Shown: positions 5,557 through 5,909 of the stretch, piece by piece
Layout of the letters: each line of letters starts with the position of its first letter
Numbering within the stretch: the first letter of the stretch is position 1
Source of the DNA: Acidimicrobiia bacterium
Lineage (GTDB): Bacteria > Actinomycetota > Acidimicrobiia > Acidimicrobiales > AC-14
Direction: 5' to 3'
DNA: 5,909 bases
NCBI GenBank assembly: GCA_019244985.1
Contig: JAFASB010000235.1
Coordinates: forward strand, 1 to 5,909
Notes under the pieces: generated by a model
Seen by the model: only the letters and a program-made list of their open reading frames with translations
What the model was told of the DNA's origin: nothing
The model's database searches: none
Translations under genes and position numbers: made by a program

Positions 5557-5563
5557 GAGGTGA
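5557..5563 (+). promoter_or_regulatory. Ribosome-binding site of gltB
   Basis: GAGGTGA lies 9 bases before ATG 5573 and is a strong Shine-Dalgarno match. Its last three bases are also an in-frame TGA (5561-5563) relative to gltB, which rules out any upstream start reading through this point and fixes ATG 5573 as the most upstream possible start. Confidence 0.75.
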
Positions 5564-5572
5564 AACCCGTCA

Positions 5573-5909
5573 ATGCGCCCTGAACTCGACGCCTGCGGTA
5601 TCGGCTTCGTCGCCGACGCCCAAGGTCGGTCCTCCCGCGCCATCGTCCAGGCGGCGCTCAACGGCCTCGCGTGCGTGAAGCACCGCGGCGCGGTCGCGGC
5701 CGACGCCCGCACCGCCGACGGTTCGGGCGTCCTGGTTCCGATCCCGTCGTCGATCTTCGGCGACGGCCACGGCCTCGCCATGCTGTTCGTCCGCGGCGAT
5801 GACCCCCGCGCCAACGTCGAGGCCGCCGCCCGCGAGGAGGGCATCGAGGTCGTCGATTGGCGGGAGCCGCCCGTCGACGACGACCAGCTCGGCGACCAGG
5901 CGAAGCAGT
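5573..5909 (+). CDS. gltB: Glutamate synthase large subunit, N-terminal part (cut by window end)
   Basis: The first 112 residues are visible. They form the start of a class II (Ntn-type) glutamine amidotransferase domain in the style of GltB: DACGIGFVADAQGR (6-19), a helix ALNGLACVKHRGAVAADART, then DGSGVLVPIP. Cys8 is the predicted nucleophile that releases ammonia from glutamine; in the whole enzyme ammonia is channelled to 2-oxoglutarate to make glutamate, with electrons from NADPH or ferredoxin. A full GltB is about 1500 residues, so most of the gene lies to the right. Only seven residues precede the Cys, a very short propeptide compared with enterobacterial GltB, and the in-frame TGA at 5561-5563 forbids a longer one. 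The start is well supported by GAGGTGA. Other class II amidotransferases are possible but fit less well. Confidence 0.85.
   Translation, partial: MRPELDACGIGFVADAQGRSSRAIVQAALNGLACVKHRGAVAADARTADGSGVLVPIPSSIFGDGHGLAMLFVRGDDPRANVEAAAREEGIEVVDWREPPVDDDQLGDQAKQ

Larger units (their letters stand above)
5365..5572 (+). other. Intergenic region between the F420 enzyme gene and gltB
   Basis: This 208-base gap holds a small perfect hairpin (CACGGC-TAC-GCCGTG, 5408-5422), a larger imperfect hairpin (5491-5515), a GAGGTGA ribosome-binding site and possibly a promoter. TATCCT at 5459-5464 fits a TANNNT -10, but no good -35 was seen. One frame (5363-5449) is open and GC3-rich through the first part but has no start codon of its own. 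I see no tRNA or known riboswitch. Confidence 0.5.

Noticed and set aside
5500..5844. 114-residue minus-strand open frame opposite gltB
   Set aside because: The plus-strand frame has the GltB amidotransferase start with a strong ribosome-binding site; the antisense frame has no recognisable features.
1..5909. tRNA, rRNA, CRISPR array, integrase or transposase
   Set aside because: I saw no cloverleaf-like sequence, regularly spaced direct repeats or recombinase motifs in any frame.

Overview
The window is a high-GC bacterial chromosome segment. Two features point to Actinomycetota: an F420-dependent FDOR-type enzyme of the Rv0121-like family, and a single-chain AbiEi/DUF559 protein of a type abundant in actinobacteria. 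Acidimicrobiia would fit, but that is a guess from style and not something the sequence proves. I found no tRNA, rRNA or CRISPR array, and no transposase.

Layout. (1) 1-1858, plus strand: the 3' end of a gene for a secreted protein with an Ala/Pro/Thr/Ser-rich stalk and a C-terminal membrane anchor. Its stop overlaps (ATGA) the start of a 512-residue parallel beta-helix protein with a signal peptide and a matching C-terminal anchor. The two look like a translationally coupled pair of surface proteins. (2) 1867-2937: one minus-strand gene for an AbiEi-type winged-helix plus DUF559 (Vsr-like nuclease fold) protein. It is tightly bracketed by a long inverted repeat (34 of 39 positions identical, 23 consecutive), which makes a gene-sized cassette. 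This is the most interesting part of the window. (3) 2978-3613, minus strand: a PaaI-type hotdog thioesterase. (4) 3656-5364, plus strand and divergent from the thioesterase: a PLP-dependent group II (aromatic-L-amino-acid type) decarboxylase, overlapping by GTGA a 140-residue F420-dependent PPOX-class enzyme. (5) 5365-5572: a gap with a strong hairpin, then the start of gltB (glutamate synthase large subunit), cut by the window end.

Working together. The beta-helix gene and its upstream partner form one operon, and the decarboxylase and F420 enzyme form another. The thioesterase and decarboxylase share a very short divergent control region, if the decarboxylase starts at the only unambiguous ATG. 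The AbiEi/DUF559 unit sits between convergent neighbours with its own flanking repeats and a somewhat lower GC in blocks I counted by hand (about 62% against about 69%). It therefore looks like an insertion between two older loci rather than part of either.
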